A stretch of DNA of 38,501 nucleotides from Metasolibacillus sp. (lineage in GTDB: Bacteria > Bacillota > Bacilli > Bacillales_A > Planococcaceae): positions 1 to 38,501 of the forward strand of contig NZ_JAMBIZ010000036.1 in the NCBI RefSeq assembly GCF_025291715.1, read 5' to 3'. The notes under the pieces are model-generated. The model saw only the letters and a list, made by a program, of their open reading frames with translations, was not told the origin of the DNA and did no database searches. Below, one piece after another: positions 24,987 through 34,905 of the stretch. How positions within the stretch are numbered: the first letter of the stretch is position 1; the number at the start of each line of letters is the position of its first letter. The position numbers were made by a program, and so were the translations under genes.

Positions 24987-25801
24987 ATAATATTCAGATG
25001 ATACCACAGTCTACTGCCTCCTTACCGACAATTAAACCAGTAGAGCTGTACATTTTCATCGACCCATTATGTCCAAACTCCTTTGCTATGCAGTCCATGC
25101 TACGTAAGCTGCAATTGGAATACGAGCATTATTTTTCTTGGCGCTATGTTTTAAGCACTGAACTAACATCATTAAATTGCTTAAGCAATCGCATTAAAGG
25201 TTGTTTGTCCGGTGACGAGCTAGATATTACCCATCCAGCATTGCCCTCTATCGCTATCAAAGCGGCTGAATTACAGGGCAAGCGCGCTGGCTCACGTTAT
25301 TTATCAAAGCTGCAGGAGCATGCAGCACTACAAACTAAAAATATACTTTCACATGTCGCATTGACAGAAATTGCAGCTGAAGTGCAATTGGACATGAATG
25401 AATTTACAATTGATTTCGGCTCAAAGGAAGCAGCACATGCCTTCCAATGCGATTTATACATTACGCGTGAAATGGAAGTTCACGAAGTACCTAGCATTGT
25501 CTTTTTTAATGAACATGTTGAAGACGAAGGGTTAAAAGTAAGTGGTTTATATGACTATGAGGTGTATGAACATATTTTAGGAGAAATGATTCAAGGTCAG
25601 TTAGTACGTCAACCTCTTCCAACATTAGATGAATTATTTATTCGTTTCCAAACGCTCACGACAACTGAAGTTGCATCAATATATCAAATTGCTGAGCCAG
25701 TGGCCGAACGAGAATTAAAAAAGCGAATGCTCCAACAAAAAGTGGAGCGACTTATGACAGACGACATCGCGTTATGGCGTCTTAAAGGAAATATCGTTTA
25801 A
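24983..25801 (+). CDS. spxH: SpxH (YjbH), ClpXP adaptor for Spx degradation
   Basis: DsbA-like protein that presents Spx to ClpXP; inactivated or aggregated under disulfide stress so that Spx accumulates. The 272-aa protein has a thioredoxin-like N-terminal part with FIDPLCPNS: only Cys30 is present and the second position of the usual CxxC is Ser33. GTG 24983 follows AGGAGG and overlaps the yjbI stop. Its target, spx, is 6 kb away in the same window. Confidence 0.92.
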   Translation: MNNIQMIPQSTASLPTIKPVELYIFIDPLCPNSFAMQSMLRKLQLEYEHYFSWRYVLSTELTSLNCLSNRIKGCLSGDELDITHPALPSIAIKAAELQGKRAGSRYLSKLQEHAALQTKNILSHVALTEIAAEVQLDMNEFTIDFGSKEAAHAFQCDLYITREMEVHEVPSIVFFNEHVEDEGLKVSGLYDYEVYEHILGEMIQGQLVRQPLPTLDELFIRFQTLTTTEVASIYQIAEPVAERELKKRMLQQKVERLMTDDIALWRLKGNIV

Positions 25802-25836
25802 TCAAAAGCGCACTTTTATTTCATTTTATACAGAAA

Positions 25837-25866
25837 ATGCCCGAAAAGATGATCTCTTCTCGGGCA
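25837..25866. terminator. Terminator between spxH and the EcsC-family gene
   Basis: ATGCCCGA pairs with TCGGGCAT, extended inward by AAGA/TCTT with a mismatch. Confidence 0.75.
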
Positions 25867-25911
25867 TGCTTTATGTTGAATCGATGTCATTTTATGATAC
25901 AGTTTTTTCTA

Positions 25912-26715
25912 TCACTCTGCTTCTTTTAATTTCTCATAAATTCTTCTTTTTCTATATAGCATACTTCCCGTTTCTGCAATGTCTTGAATCATCCCTTTAT
26001 TGGCATATGCCCCAAAGACAATCCCGACAATCGGTATCATTTGGAATAGCTTTTTCCAGCCAAATTGATCGCGATATGTGCTGAATACTTCCTGCCAGCC
26101 TTGTAGCTGTGCAATCATCGTATCAGATGTATGCTCGCTATCATGCATTGAGGAAATATCTTGTAAAATAGCTTGTTTCCCAACAATATCAGAGCTTGCA
26201 AACTGTAAGCATTTAATAATAAAGATACGCTCCATTTTATCGTTTGGATTATAGCCATGAATGATGGCAATTTCCTGCAACGTTTTCAATGCCGTACCTA
26301 AAATAAGTGGGATATCAATCGCTAATGTAAAAATACCTCCAACACCTGTAGAAGCCCCTTGCAGAGTAGCGAATTTTACACGCTCTTGTTGCAATTGCTC
26401 ACTTAGTTCTATCATATGTTGTATGGAAATCTGTCCAATATCCTGTACATCATGAATCTCCCAATGAGAGGAATAATGTCTGACTTTTGCCACCATAGCT
26501 TGTTCATTAATCAAATATTTACCACCAGATTGAATATAGCTCCCTAATTCATCCATTAATAAAGCAATCTTCTTCTGCATAAAGGAAGGTGTTAGCTTAT
26601 CAAGCAATACAAAAGGCAATCTCCCTAGCTTTTCCCAAAACCACAGCCCTTGCTGATCCTTCTCCCACTTTTCAATATCCTGTAAATATTGCTGTAATTG
26701 CGCTTTATTTTCCAT
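25912..26715 (-). CDS. EcsC-family protein
   Basis: Member of the EcsC family, named after a B. subtilis gene beside the EcsAB transporter; molecular role unknown. The 267-aa protein has an amphipathic charged N-terminal helix region, the Gly-rich hydrophobic segment GASTGVGGIFTLAIDIPLILGTALKTLQEIA split around residues 120-150, and a second hydrophobic patch MIPIVGIVFGAYANKG near 226-241. It lies downstream of the RoxS terminator and has a separate start region. Membrane association is likely. Confidence 0.85.
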   Translation of the reverse strand: MENKAQLQQYLQDIEKWEKDQQGLWFWEKLGRLPFVLLDKLTPSFMQKKIALLMDELGSYIQSGGKYLINEQAMVAKVRHYSSHWEIHDVQDIGQISIQHMIELSEQLQQERVKFATLQGASTGVGGIFTLAIDIPLILGTALKTLQEIAIIHGYNPNDKMERIFIIKCLQFASSDIVGKQAILQDISSMHDSEHTSDTMIAQLQGWQEVFSTYRDQFGWKKLFQMIPIVGIVFGAYANKGMIQDIAETGSMLYRKRRIYEKLKEAE

Positions 26716-26774
26716 CTTCTCTACATCCTTTATATGGTTTAGATTACTATACGGAAAAATTGAAGAAAAGTTTC

Positions 26775-26889
26775 AAAAAACAAAAGAGGCGCCCTACTCT
26801 CGACAATAGGGCGCCTCTTACACAAAAGGGGATGGGAGAAATGTTCACGTTCAAACAAAGGGGTGTATGTTTGTTATGTGATGTATTTC
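26775..26889 (-). ncRNA. roxS: RoxS/RsaE-type regulatory small RNA
   Basis: Base-pairing small RNA that represses central metabolism and respiration mRNAs. Signature elements on the minus strand: GAAATACATCACATAACAAA at the 5' end, the C-rich seeds ACCCCTTTGTTTGAA and TTTCTCCCATCCCCTTT, then a GC-rich terminator (AGAGGCGCCCTA with TAGGGCGCCTCT, 26784-26819) and a T tract to about 26775. Length of about 115 nt and position beside spxH and pepF match B. subtilis RoxS as I recall them. The seeds can target ribosome binding sites of the AGGGG type. Confidence 0.92.
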
Positions 26890-26927
26890 ACATGTATTAC
26901 TTTATCACGGAACAACACCCGTTGCAA
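26877..26927 (-). promoter_or_regulatory. roxS promoter with Rex/FNR-type palindrome
   Basis: Minus-strand TTGCAA (26922-26927), 17-bp spacer, TAAAGT (26899-26904). The palindrome TGTGAaatacaTCACA (26877-26892) lies over the transcription start. It fits the FNR/CRP pattern TGTGA-N6-TCACA perfectly and the Rex pattern (TTGTGAA-N4-TTCACAA) on one side. B. subtilis roxS is known to be repressed by Rex. Confidence 0.75.
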
Positions 26928-26977
26928 CGCTTTACAACTTGTTTCACAAAATCGTCATATAGTAAGCGGTTTCAGAC

Positions 26978-27010
26978 AATCATATCTGAAAGGAGCTTTC
27001 AGATATGATT
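26978..27010. repeat. Perfect 15-bp inverted repeat with 3-nt loop
   Basis: AATCATATCTGAAAG (26978-26992), GAG, CTTTCAGATATGATT (26996-27010). On the plus strand the apex contains AAAGGAG, a ribosome binding site 9 nt before ATG 27005. It lies about 50 bp upstream of the roxS -35 box. Confidence 0.7.
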
Positions 27011-27058
27011 ATTTGCGACGAGGATGACACAGTCACCGTAGGAGCACTTTCCCCTTAA
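27005..27058 (+). CDS. Possible 17-aa peptide behind a masked ribosome binding site
   Basis: ATG 27005 follows AAAGGAG at 9 nt and encodes MIICDEDDTVTVGALSP, ending just before the strong terminator at 27067. The ribosome binding site lies in the loop and upper stem of the perfect hairpin. No clear plus-strand promoter is seen. It could be a leader peptide, a small toxin-like or signalling peptide, or simply noncoding. Tentative. Confidence 0.25.
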   Translation: MIICDEDDTVTVGALSP

Positions 27059-27066
27059 ATAAAGTA

Positions 27067-27101
27067 AAAGGCTGGCGGAAAAAGGTTTTCCGCCAGCCTT
27101 T
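27067..27101. terminator. Strong bidirectional terminator after pepF
   Basis: AAAGGCTGGCGGAAAA (27067-27082) pairs with TTTTCCGCCAGCCTTT (27086-27101), 16-bp stem, 3-nt loop. Confidence 0.92.
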
Positions 27102-27109
27102 GTTTTAAA

Positions 27110-28918
27110 TTACTTCTCTAAAAGCAATTTCTCTAACTCATTTAATTTTTCTTCAAACACTTTACATGCTTCTGCAATTGGAGATGGTGATTCCATATCA
27201 ACGCCCGCTGCTTTTAGTACTTCGATTGGGAAATTTGAGCAGCCTGCTTTTAAGAAGTTATTGATATAGCGCTCAACTGCTGGCTGACCTTCCTCTAAAA
27301 TTTGCTTGCTTAACGCTGTTGCTGCACTTTGGCCTGTTGCATATTGATATACATAGTAGTTATAGTAGAAATGTGGAATACGTGCCCACTCTAAGCCGAT
27401 TTCCTCGTCTACTACCATCGCATCACCAAAGTATTGTTTATTTAAGTTATAATAAACCTCTGTTAGCTTTTCTGCTGTTAAAGCTTCACCATTGCGGTCC
27501 ATTTCGTGAATAATATGCTCAAACTCAGCAAACATTGTTTGACGGAATACTGTACCGCGGAATCCATCTAACCAGTGATTTAATAAATAAATTTTTTGCT
27601 GTGGATCTTCTAGCGTGTTTAATAAATAATCGAATAATAGTTCCTCGTTACATGTTGATGCCACCTCAGCTACGAAAATTGAATAGCTTGAATATGGATA
27701 TGGCTGATTTGCACGTGAATAATAGCTATGTAAGCTATGACCAAATTCATGTGCTAATGTAAATAAATTATCCACATTGTTTTGCCAGTTCATTAAAACG
27801 TAAGGGTTTGTGCCATATGTGCCTGATGAATAGGCACCACTACGTTTGCCTTTGTTTTCAAGAACATCTACCCAACGACTATCTAAACCTTTTTGTACGA
27901 TTTCTTGATATTCTGTGCCAAGCGGCGCAAAGCTTTTCACCATAAGCTCTTTTGCTTTATCGTATGGCATTTCTATTTTGGCTTCTTTAACAAGCGGTGT
28001 GAATAAGTCATACATATGCAATTCATCTAAACCTAGCACTTTTTTGCGCAGTTCCACATAACGATGCAGCACTGGTAAATGCTCATGAATTGTTGAAATT
28101 AATTGGTCATATACTTTTTCCGGAATGAAATTATTGCTCATTGCAGCATGGCGTGCTGATTCATAATTACGCACTTTGGCATTGGCATTTTGTGACTTCA
28201 CATTACCAGCTAATGTCGATGCAAATGTGTTGCGGAATTTGCCGTATGTGCCATACATTGCTTTAAATGCACCTTCACGTACTTCTCGATTATCACTCTC
28301 TAAAAATGAAATATACGAGCCGTGCGTTAATGGCACTTCTTCCCCATCATCATTTTTCACTTTAGGGAATTCAATATCTGCGTTATTTAATGCGCCGAAT
28401 GTTTCACCAGACGCGTTTGAAACTTCAGACAATTGTGCAAGTAGCTCTTCCTTTTCAGCAGATAAAATATGTGGGCGACCTAAATTTAATTCTTTTAAGC
28501 TTTGCTCATATAATTTTAAGCCATCATGCTCTGCTACATATGCAGCAATTGTCGCTTCATCCAATGCTAAAATTTCCGGTGTAATGAATGATAATGCCGC
28601 ACTCAATTTTGCACCAAGTGATTTCACTCGGCTATCCATCGCTTGATACGTGCCATTCGCCGTGTCTTGATCATGCTTTAAGTGACTGTATACGTATAGC
28701 TTGCTAAAACGCTCACTTACTAAATCGCTATATTGTAGCGTATCAAATAGTCCTTGAGCACCTGTTGCCACTTTTCCTTTATATTCTCCAGCTTGCTCTA
28801 ATAAGCTTTGAATCGCTGTAAATTCCTGTTCCCATGCTTCGTCTGTTGGGTAAATAGATGTTAAATCCCAAGTTAACTCTACAGGAACCTCTTCACGTGT
28901 TAACACTTGTTTTGCCAT
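27110..28918 (-). CDS. pepF: Oligoendopeptidase F (M3 family)
   Basis: Cytosolic zinc metallopeptidase that cuts short oligopeptides. The 602-aa protein has the zinc-binding HEFGH (His390 to His394) in LAHEFGHSLHS and the downstream Glu helix EVASTCNEELL. GGAGG is 8 nt before ATG 28918; an upstream ATG gives five extra residues without a site. It lies between coiA and roxS. B. subtilis PepF overexpression inhibits sporulation, but no such role can be inferred here. Confidence 0.95.
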   Translation of the reverse strand: MAKQVLTREEVPVELTWDLTSIYPTDEAWEQEFTAIQSLLEQAGEYKGKVATGAQGLFDTLQYSDLVSERFSKLYVYSHLKHDQDTANGTYQAMDSRVKSLGAKLSAALSFITPEILALDEATIAAYVAEHDGLKLYEQSLKELNLGRPHILSAEKEELLAQLSEVSNASGETFGALNNADIEFPKVKNDDGEEVPLTHGSYISFLESDNREVREGAFKAMYGTYGKFRNTFASTLAGNVKSQNANAKVRNYESARHAAMSNNFIPEKVYDQLISTIHEHLPVLHRYVELRKKVLGLDELHMYDLFTPLVKEAKIEMPYDKAKELMVKSFAPLGTEYQEIVQKGLDSRWVDVLENKGKRSGAYSSGTYGTNPYVLMNWQNNVDNLFTLAHEFGHSLHSYYSRANQPYPYSSYSIFVAEVASTCNEELLFDYLLNTLEDPQQKIYLLNHWLDGFRGTVFRQTMFAEFEHIIHEMDRNGEALTAEKLTEVYYNLNKQYFGDAMVVDEEIGLEWARIPHFYYNYYVYQYATGQSAATALSKQILEEGQPAVERYINNFLKAGCSNFPIEVLKAAGVDMESPSPIAEACKVFEEKLNELEKLLLEK

Positions 28919-28964
28919 TATAAATGCCTCCAAAAATTATATTACGAAATACCCTTTTATTTTC

Positions 28965-30098
28965 TCAATTCTTTTCTGAAAATGCAATCAATTCGCTAAC
29001 TAAATGATGAAATATCGTCGTATCTTCAATTTTATTAGCAATCGTTTCAACACCTATCATACACAAAAAAGCGATATAACGCTCAACAACTAAAAATGCC
29101 TTCCTCGTCTGTGGCAGCCTAGCCCATCTTAAAAAAGCCCATATTTTCGCTTCGTCCAACTGCGAAATTTTGCTACCAAAAATGCGGAGAAAATAAAATA
29201 AATGGCTTTGCCATTCTGCGCTAAATAGAGAGATTGCCTCTCCTCCGCGAATCGGTATACCAATATAATTTGGCAGCTGCTCATAAGTAAGACGCTGTTC
29301 ATAAAGTCCGCGCAAAAATAAATCGTTCAAGCCCTTTCGATTAAAGAAAACTTTTGTTCGAAAAAAGCGGCTGCGTTGCACATTGTATAAATTTAATAAC
29401 TCTTTGAATTGCACCTCCGTTAATGATCTTGGTACAAAAAATGGAAAGCATTGCTTCTCTAACAGCAAAGGCTGAACATTGGCAAGCCATGTGCGTCCAT
29501 GCACATATTGCAAATTGCTAAAATAAATAAAGCGGCTAGATGCTATGTCATATGTGATTAAATAAAGCTCATTTTTATATCGTTTAAAAAAATATTGGTA
29601 AAATTGGCTTACTGTTATTTTTCTTATGCCAAATGTGGGAATTTTATTCGGAGTTTTCACAATCCAAAGTGGAATAATGCCTTGCTTTTCATAGCCTGCG
29701 GTTCGTTCGCTAAATTGCTCAAACGGTATTACGCTACACTGAAATTCAATCGCATAACGCTGCTGTTGATGTATGACAAATAAATCGGGCCTTTGCTGTA
29801 GCTCAGATAAATAGCTTTCTAAAACTACATGTTCTACTCGTTTTTGAAAAAAGGAATATAGCTGCTGCTTTCCTAATAAATGCATAGGTGACTCACCCTC
29901 AGAGAATAATGCATCACAAGCACTTAATTTGTAGTGGGCAAAATGGGGAATTTTAACTCGTCCAATTTTTAATTGTACGGGCTGTTTACATTGTGGACAA
30001 TAAAACGTAGTTGTTTGACGTAATTGCTGTAGTCTGTTTAAACATGTTTCTAGAGTAATAGTAATGAGTTTTCCATGTTCAGTGTGAGCAACTAACAC
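28965..30098 (-). CDS. coiA: Competence protein CoiA
   Basis: Competence-associated protein with a nuclease-like domain, required for efficient recombination of incoming DNA in streptococci. The 377-aa protein has an N-terminal Cys pair FYCPQCKQP (near 33-41), the segment KIPHFAHYK, and the conserved core YAIEFQCSVIPFEQFSERT (about 133-151) typical of restriction-like folds. GTG 30098 follows GGAGGAG. It lies between mecA and pepF, the conserved order. Confidence 0.9.
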   Translation of the reverse strand: MLVAHTEHGKLITITLETCLNRLQQLRQTTTFYCPQCKQPVQLKIGRVKIPHFAHYKLSACDALFSEGESPMHLLGKQQLYSFFQKRVEHVVLESYLSELQQRPDLFVIHQQQRYAIEFQCSVIPFEQFSERTAGYEKQGIIPLWIVKTPNKIPTFGIRKITVSQFYQYFFKRYKNELYLITYDIASSRFIYFSNLQYVHGRTWLANVQPLLLEKQCFPFFVPRSLTEVQFKELLNLYNVQRSRFFRTKVFFNRKGLNDLFLRGLYEQRLTYEQLPNYIGIPIRGGEAISLFSAEWQSHLFYFLRIFGSKISQLDEAKIWAFLRWARLPQTRKAFLVVERYIAFLCMIGVETIANKIEDTTIFHHLVSELIAFSEKN

Positions 30099-30162
30099 TT
30101 TTTCTCCTCCTTTCCTCCTTCCATTATAAATAAATTATCTGATTTTTCAAAACAAAAATGCA

Positions 30163-30211
30163 AAAAGCTGTCAGGAGAGTGATATGTTAACACACTTTCC
30201 TGACAGCTTTT
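30163..30211 (-). terminator. Terminator of mecA
   Basis: AAAAGCTGTCAGGA / TCCTGACAGCTTTT, extended inward by AGTG/CACT, long stem; usable on the minus strand. Confidence 0.82.
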
Positions 30212-30213
30212 CC

Positions 30214-30864
30214 TTATGCGAAATATTGAATGACTGTTTCGAAACAATCCTCTGGCATAATCGGCTGACCGTACTCCTCAATGCGATGAATTGTTAATTT
30301 TGTCGGCTGTAAATACTCCCTCAAAATTGCAATCGCATTGCGACGCTCATAAGTATCTGCCATTTCTGAAAAATCGACTGATAAATAATATTCATTATCT
30401 AATTTATATAGTGATGATGCCGCTCCATATGTCACTAGACGCTTAGCGACTGGTATTAATTCATCAATATCTTTAAATTTATAGCGAGCACTTACTAAAT
30501 TTGTGCTTTCCTCATTATCTTCGTTTTCCATTGTTTCTAAAAGAGTTTCTTCCATTTCGCGTAACTGTGCTGCGATATCTTGATTGTCCTCAAAGCTATT
30601 TGTTAAGCTTTCACCATCATTGCTCATGTTTGCACGTGTAACAATGACTTCAAGCCCTTGCTCCGATGCATTCACATGGATCCAAATCGGCCCTTCTAAA
30701 TCAAAATAATCGTCTGTATTGACTTCAGCCATGACATCCCAAAATAGCTCTTCACCTTTGGAACGGTTATACCAAATTTCTTCTCGGCTATAACCTCTGT
30801 CCTCAATATCTCTATACGTAATGAACAGCTTTAATGTATTGTCATTGATGCGTTCGATGTCCAT
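30214..30864 (-). CDS. mecA: Adaptor protein MecA
   Basis: Adaptor that binds ClpC and targets ComK and other substrates to ClpCP. The 216-aa protein has the conserved N-terminal MDIERINDNTLKLFITYRDIEDRGY substrate-binding domain (first 25 residues named in part), an acidic linker around 85-120 and a C-terminal ClpC-binding domain ending YGQPIMPEDCFETVIQYF. Normal length. It lies between spx and coiA, as in B. subtilis. Confidence 0.95.
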   Translation of the reverse strand: MDIERINDNTLKLFITYRDIEDRGYSREEIWYNRSKGEELFWDVMAEVNTDDYFDLEGPIWIHVNASEQGLEVIVTRANMSNDGESLTNSFEDNQDIAAQLREMEETLLETMENEDNEESTNLVSARYKFKDIDELIPVAKRLVTYGAASSLYKLDNEYYLSVDFSEMADTYERRNAIAILREYLQPTKLTIHRIEEYGQPIMPEDCFETVIQYFA

Positions 30865-31147
30865 TCGACCTCAACTCCCTTCACAGTCATTTGCTAAAAA
30901 GAACATGTATTGCTTATCATTTAACTTTTAAAGCTTTTTCATACATATTCATAACAGTGGAACATGCCACAATCATTTATAGAAAGTGCTAATACTTTTC
31001 TATAATTCTATTGTATGATGTTCCCGCAAAAAATGAAAAGGAAAAACACCAAAAACGCTAAAATTACCGAAAATTAGCCCTTAATTATTAGAATATTGAA
31101 ACTACATTGTACTATGTTATAAATCGTAAAGCAAGTCCCACAAAAAA
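30865..31147. other. mecA-spx intergenic region
   Basis: About 280 bp between the mecA start and the spx terminator. It must contain the mecA promoter, but I find no clean -35/-10 pair. The motif ATTGTGGCATGTTCCAC on the minus strand contains a short inverted repeat (GTGGcatgttCCAC). No gene is seen. Confidence 0.4.
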
Positions 31148-31207
31148 AGATGAGATTACCTGAAAAAATCATGTGCTAGCATGCTTTTCAGACAACCTCA
31201 TCATCTT
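31148..31207 (-). terminator. Terminator of spx
   Basis: Long imperfect stem (AAGATGATGAGG...CTCATCTT on the minus strand, inner CTGAAAA/TTTTCAG) followed by TTTTTTT. Confidence 0.7.
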
Positions 31208-31208
31208 A

Positions 31209-31607
31209 TTAATCAACCATTCGTTGTGCTTCCTGCAATTGGAATGCACGGACACCACGTGGTAAAAAACGTCGAATTTCATCTTCATTATACCCAACTT
31301 GTAAACGTTTCTCGTCTAAAATAATTGGGCGACGCAATAAGCCTGGATATTCTTGAATAAGCTCGTACAAACGTTGTAAAGGCAAGTTTTCCACATCTAC
31401 ATTCAACTTTTGGAATATTTTCGATCTAGTTGAAATAATTTCATCTGTTCCATCTTCTGTCATACGTAAAATTTCTTTAATTTCACTTATTGTTAATGGC
31501 TCTGAAAAAATATTGCGCTCTGTATAAGGTATATCATGTTCTTCAAGCCATGCCTTTGCTTTACGACAAGATGTACAGCTTGGTGATGTAAATAAAGTAA
31601 CTTTCAT
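31209..31607 (-). CDS. spx: Global redox regulator Spx
   Basis: ArsC-fold protein that binds the RNA polymerase alpha C-terminal domain and redirects transcription under thiol stress. From ATG 31607 (132 aa) the redox switch Cys10-Thr-Ser-Cys13 follows [30 protein letters not shown] includes the alpha-contact region. Four extra upstream codons lack a ribosome binding site. SpxH, which controls its degradation, and MecA are encoded nearby. Confidence 0.96.
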   Translation of the reverse strand: MKVTLFTSPSCTSCRKAKAWLEEHDIPYTERNIFSEPLTISEIKEILRMTEDGTDEIISTRSKIFQKLNVDVENLPLQRLYELIQEYPGLLRRPIILDEKRLQVGYNEDEIRRFLPRGVRAFQLQEAQRMVD

Positions 31608-31649
31608 TTCGTAACACATCCTTCCCTGTTGGAATCGATTATATTATTG

Positions 31650-31717
31650 AATTCTTAATTTAGAATTAATTTAATTTAACTACTATGGCTATTATACACT
31701 ATAACACATACTTTGAA
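31650..31717 (-). promoter_or_regulatory. spx promoter region with palindrome
   Basis: Minus-strand TATAAT (31691-31696) with a TTCAAA (31712-31717) at 15 bp. In the leader AATTCT-N6-AGAATT (31650-31667) is a perfect 6-6-6 palindrome of unknown regulator. Confidence 0.4.
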
Positions 31718-31730
31718 TATAGGATGTCAA

Positions 31731-31986
31731 CAAAAAACCCTTTAATTTAAAAAAATAATGAAATGTGACTAATTCTAAACTATTACTTGTATATGCAACA
31801 AAGTTTATAACAGTATAGTTATACCCAAACTGTCATACAACAAAACATGCGTTTGATTTTTTTCTCAATTAGTTATAAATAATCGAGAAAAACTATTCCT
31901 TCTATAACAAATACGTTTCTTGTGCTAAAAGGTTCCTTACTATTACAACAAGATTAACCTTTTTGAATTTACTTTATACAAAGGTA
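31731..31986. other. AT-rich intergenic stretch between spx and the trpS leader
   Basis: Very AT-rich sequence between divergent promoters. I see no gene, convincing hairpin or repeat in it. Confidence 0.5.
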
Positions 31987-32016
31987 TTGCATTTTTTTAC
32001 CTACATATACTATAAT
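31987..32016 (+). promoter_or_regulatory. trpS promoter
   Basis: TTGCAT (31987-31992), 18-bp spacer, TATAAT (32011-32016). Start near 32023. Confidence 0.75.
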
Positions 32017-32022
32017 GTCAGT

Positions 32023-32292
32023 CATAATCAATTATATTTAAAAAACAATGAAGAAGAAGAGTATGCTTGAGCGTGGTGTTTAGAGAGTCTGTGGTTGGTG
32101 TAAACAGACCATCATACAAGCAGAATGGGCTTCCGAGTTAGCTTTGTGAACATATATTTAAGTAGCAAAGCTCGTCATACTTCACGTTACGAAGGTTAAG
32201 TGGCTCAACTTATGAGCAAGCTGGGTGGTACCGCGGATTCCAAACATCATTCGTCCCTACTATTTTTAAGTAGGACGCGTGATGTTTTTTTA
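32023..32292 (+). promoter_or_regulatory. Tryptophan-specific T-box riboswitch
   Basis: Leader that binds uncharged tRNA-Trp and lets transcription through. The T-box sequence TGGGTGGTACCGCG is at 32222-32235. The Stem I part contains GTTGGTG-like distal loop sequence and AGAATGGGCTTCCGAG, in which TGG is the likely specifier codon for Trp. The terminator (CGTCCCTACT with AGTAGGACG, extended by AAACATCA/TGATGTTT) ends in a T run at about 32285-32291. It controls trpS directly downstream. Confidence 0.93.
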
Positions 32293-32304
32293 TTTAATTT
32301 GTAA

Positions 32305-33532
<1,228 letters not shown>

Positions 33533-33533
33533 T

Positions 33534-33580
33534 AAAAAAGTCGATTTACACTAAAAGTTTAGTTGTAAATCGACTTTTTT
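33534..33580. terminator. Bidirectional terminator near trpS
   Basis: AAAAAAGTCGATTTACA (33534-33550) pairs with TGTAAATCGACTTTTTT (33564-33580), 17-bp stem. Confidence 0.85.
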
Positions 33581-33606
33581 TATAATCATAAGGATGCCCG
33601 TTAAAA

Positions 33607-33635
33607 GGGCTTATCCAGATTTTCTGGATAAGCCC
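33607..33635 (-). terminator. Terminator of fabH-fabF
   Basis: GGGCTTATCCAGA / TCTGGATAAGCCC, 13-bp stem with 3-nt loop, followed by TTTTAA on the minus strand. Confidence 0.85.
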
Positions 33636-33643
33636 CACTTCTA

Positions 33644-34882
33644 TTAGCTATATTTCTTAAATAATAAGCAAGCGTTATGCCCACCGAAGCCTAGTGAGTT
33701 ACTTAATGCATACTCGATTGCTGCTTCGCGTGCTTCATTTGCAACATAATCCAAATCACATTCTGGATCTGGTGTGTGTAAATTGATTGTTGGTGGTAAA
33801 ATGCCCTCTTGCAATGCAAGCACAGTAAAGATTGCTTCAACGCCTCCAGCAGCGCCTAGTAAATGACCTGTCATCGATTTTGTTGAGCTCATTGCTAGCT
33901 TATATGCATGCTCACCGAACACGGTTTTAACTGCTTGCGTTTCAAACAAATCATTGTATGGTGTACTTGTACCATGTGCATTAATATAGCCTACCACACT
34001 TGGTTCAACGCCCGCATCATTCAATGCTTGCTGCATTGCGCGTGCAGCGCCCTCACCCTCTGGTGCTGGTGCTGTAATATGATGCGCATCACCTGTTGCA
34101 CCATAGCCAACGACTTCACCATAAATTTTCGCACCACGTGCTAAAGCGTGCTCTAGCTCCTCTAAAATGACAATGCCTGCTCCTTCACCAATAACGAAGC
34201 CATCACGGTCTTTATCAAATGGACGGCTCGCTGTTGCTGGATCAGCGTTATTTGTTAAAGCTGTATTTGCCGTAAAGCCTGCAATTGCTAAATTCACGAT
34301 TGGTGCCTCTGCGCCACCTGAAATCATTACATCAGCATCACCACGTTCAATCACTTTGAATGCATCTCCAATTGAGTTCGTACCAGATGCACATGCTGTT
34401 ACAGAGCATGAGTTTGGTCCTTTTGCCCCTAAATAGATGGATACTTGACCCGAAGCCATATCTGGAATAAGCATTGGGATAAAGAACGGACTCACACGAC
34501 GAGCCCCACGTTCTTGGAATGTTAAAAATTGCTGCTCATATGTTTCCATACCGCCGATTCCTGAACCAATCCAAACACCTACACGTGGTGCCATTTCTTC
34601 TGTAATTGTTAAATCGGCATCCTTCGCAGCCATCATTGATGCCGCTACTGCATATTGTGTAAAGCGATCCATTTTACGTGCTTCTTTACGCTCTACAAAT
34701 TGCTCAATATCAAAATCATTAATTTCAGCTGCTACTTTCGCTGTAAATTTCTCTGCATCTACACGTGTTAACGGGCCAATTCCCGATTTACCTGCTTTAA
34801 TTGCATCCCATGTTAATTGTGCAGTAGTTCCAAGTGGTGTTACTGCTCCGATTCCTGTTACAACAACTCTACGTTTTGTCAT
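33644..34882 (-). CDS. fabF: 3-oxoacyl-[acyl-carrier-protein] synthase II
   Basis: Elongating condensing enzyme of type II fatty acid synthesis. The 412-aa protein has the Cys-His-His triad: Cys164 in TACASGTN, His303 in [11 protein letters not shown] and His340 in [22 protein letters not shown] lies before ATG 34882. It follows fabH by 23 bp in one operon under the FapR-type operator. Confidence 0.97.
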   Translation of the reverse strand: MTKRRVVVTGIGAVTPLGTTAQLTWDAIKAGKSGIGPLTRVDAEKFTAKVAAEINDFDIEQFVERKEARKMDRFTQYAVAASMMAAKDADLTITEEMAPRVGVWIGSGIGGMETYEQQFLTFQERGARRVSPFFIPMLIPDMASGQVSIYLGAKGPNSCSVTACASGTNSIGDAFKVIERGDADVMISGGAEAPIVNLAIAGFTANTALTNNADPATASRPFDKDRDGFVIGEGAGIVILEELEHALARGAKIYGEVVGYGATGDAHHITAPAPEGEGAARAMQQALNDAGVEPSVVGYINAHGTSTPYNDLFETQAVKTVFGEHAYKLAMSSTKSMTGHLLGAAGGVEAIFTVLALQEGILPPTINLHTPDPECDLDYVANEAREAAIEYALSNSLGFGGHNACLLFKKYS

Positions 34883-34905
34883 GTCTGTCTCTTCCCCCTC
34901 AAGTA

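Noticed and set aside
26841-27008. A 55-codon plus-strand frame with a nearby AAAGGGG, ending in an ATGA overlap with the 17-codon frame
   Set aside because: It is largely antisense to RoxS and its promoter, and its Phe/Cys/Tyr-rich composition is unlike a normal protein.
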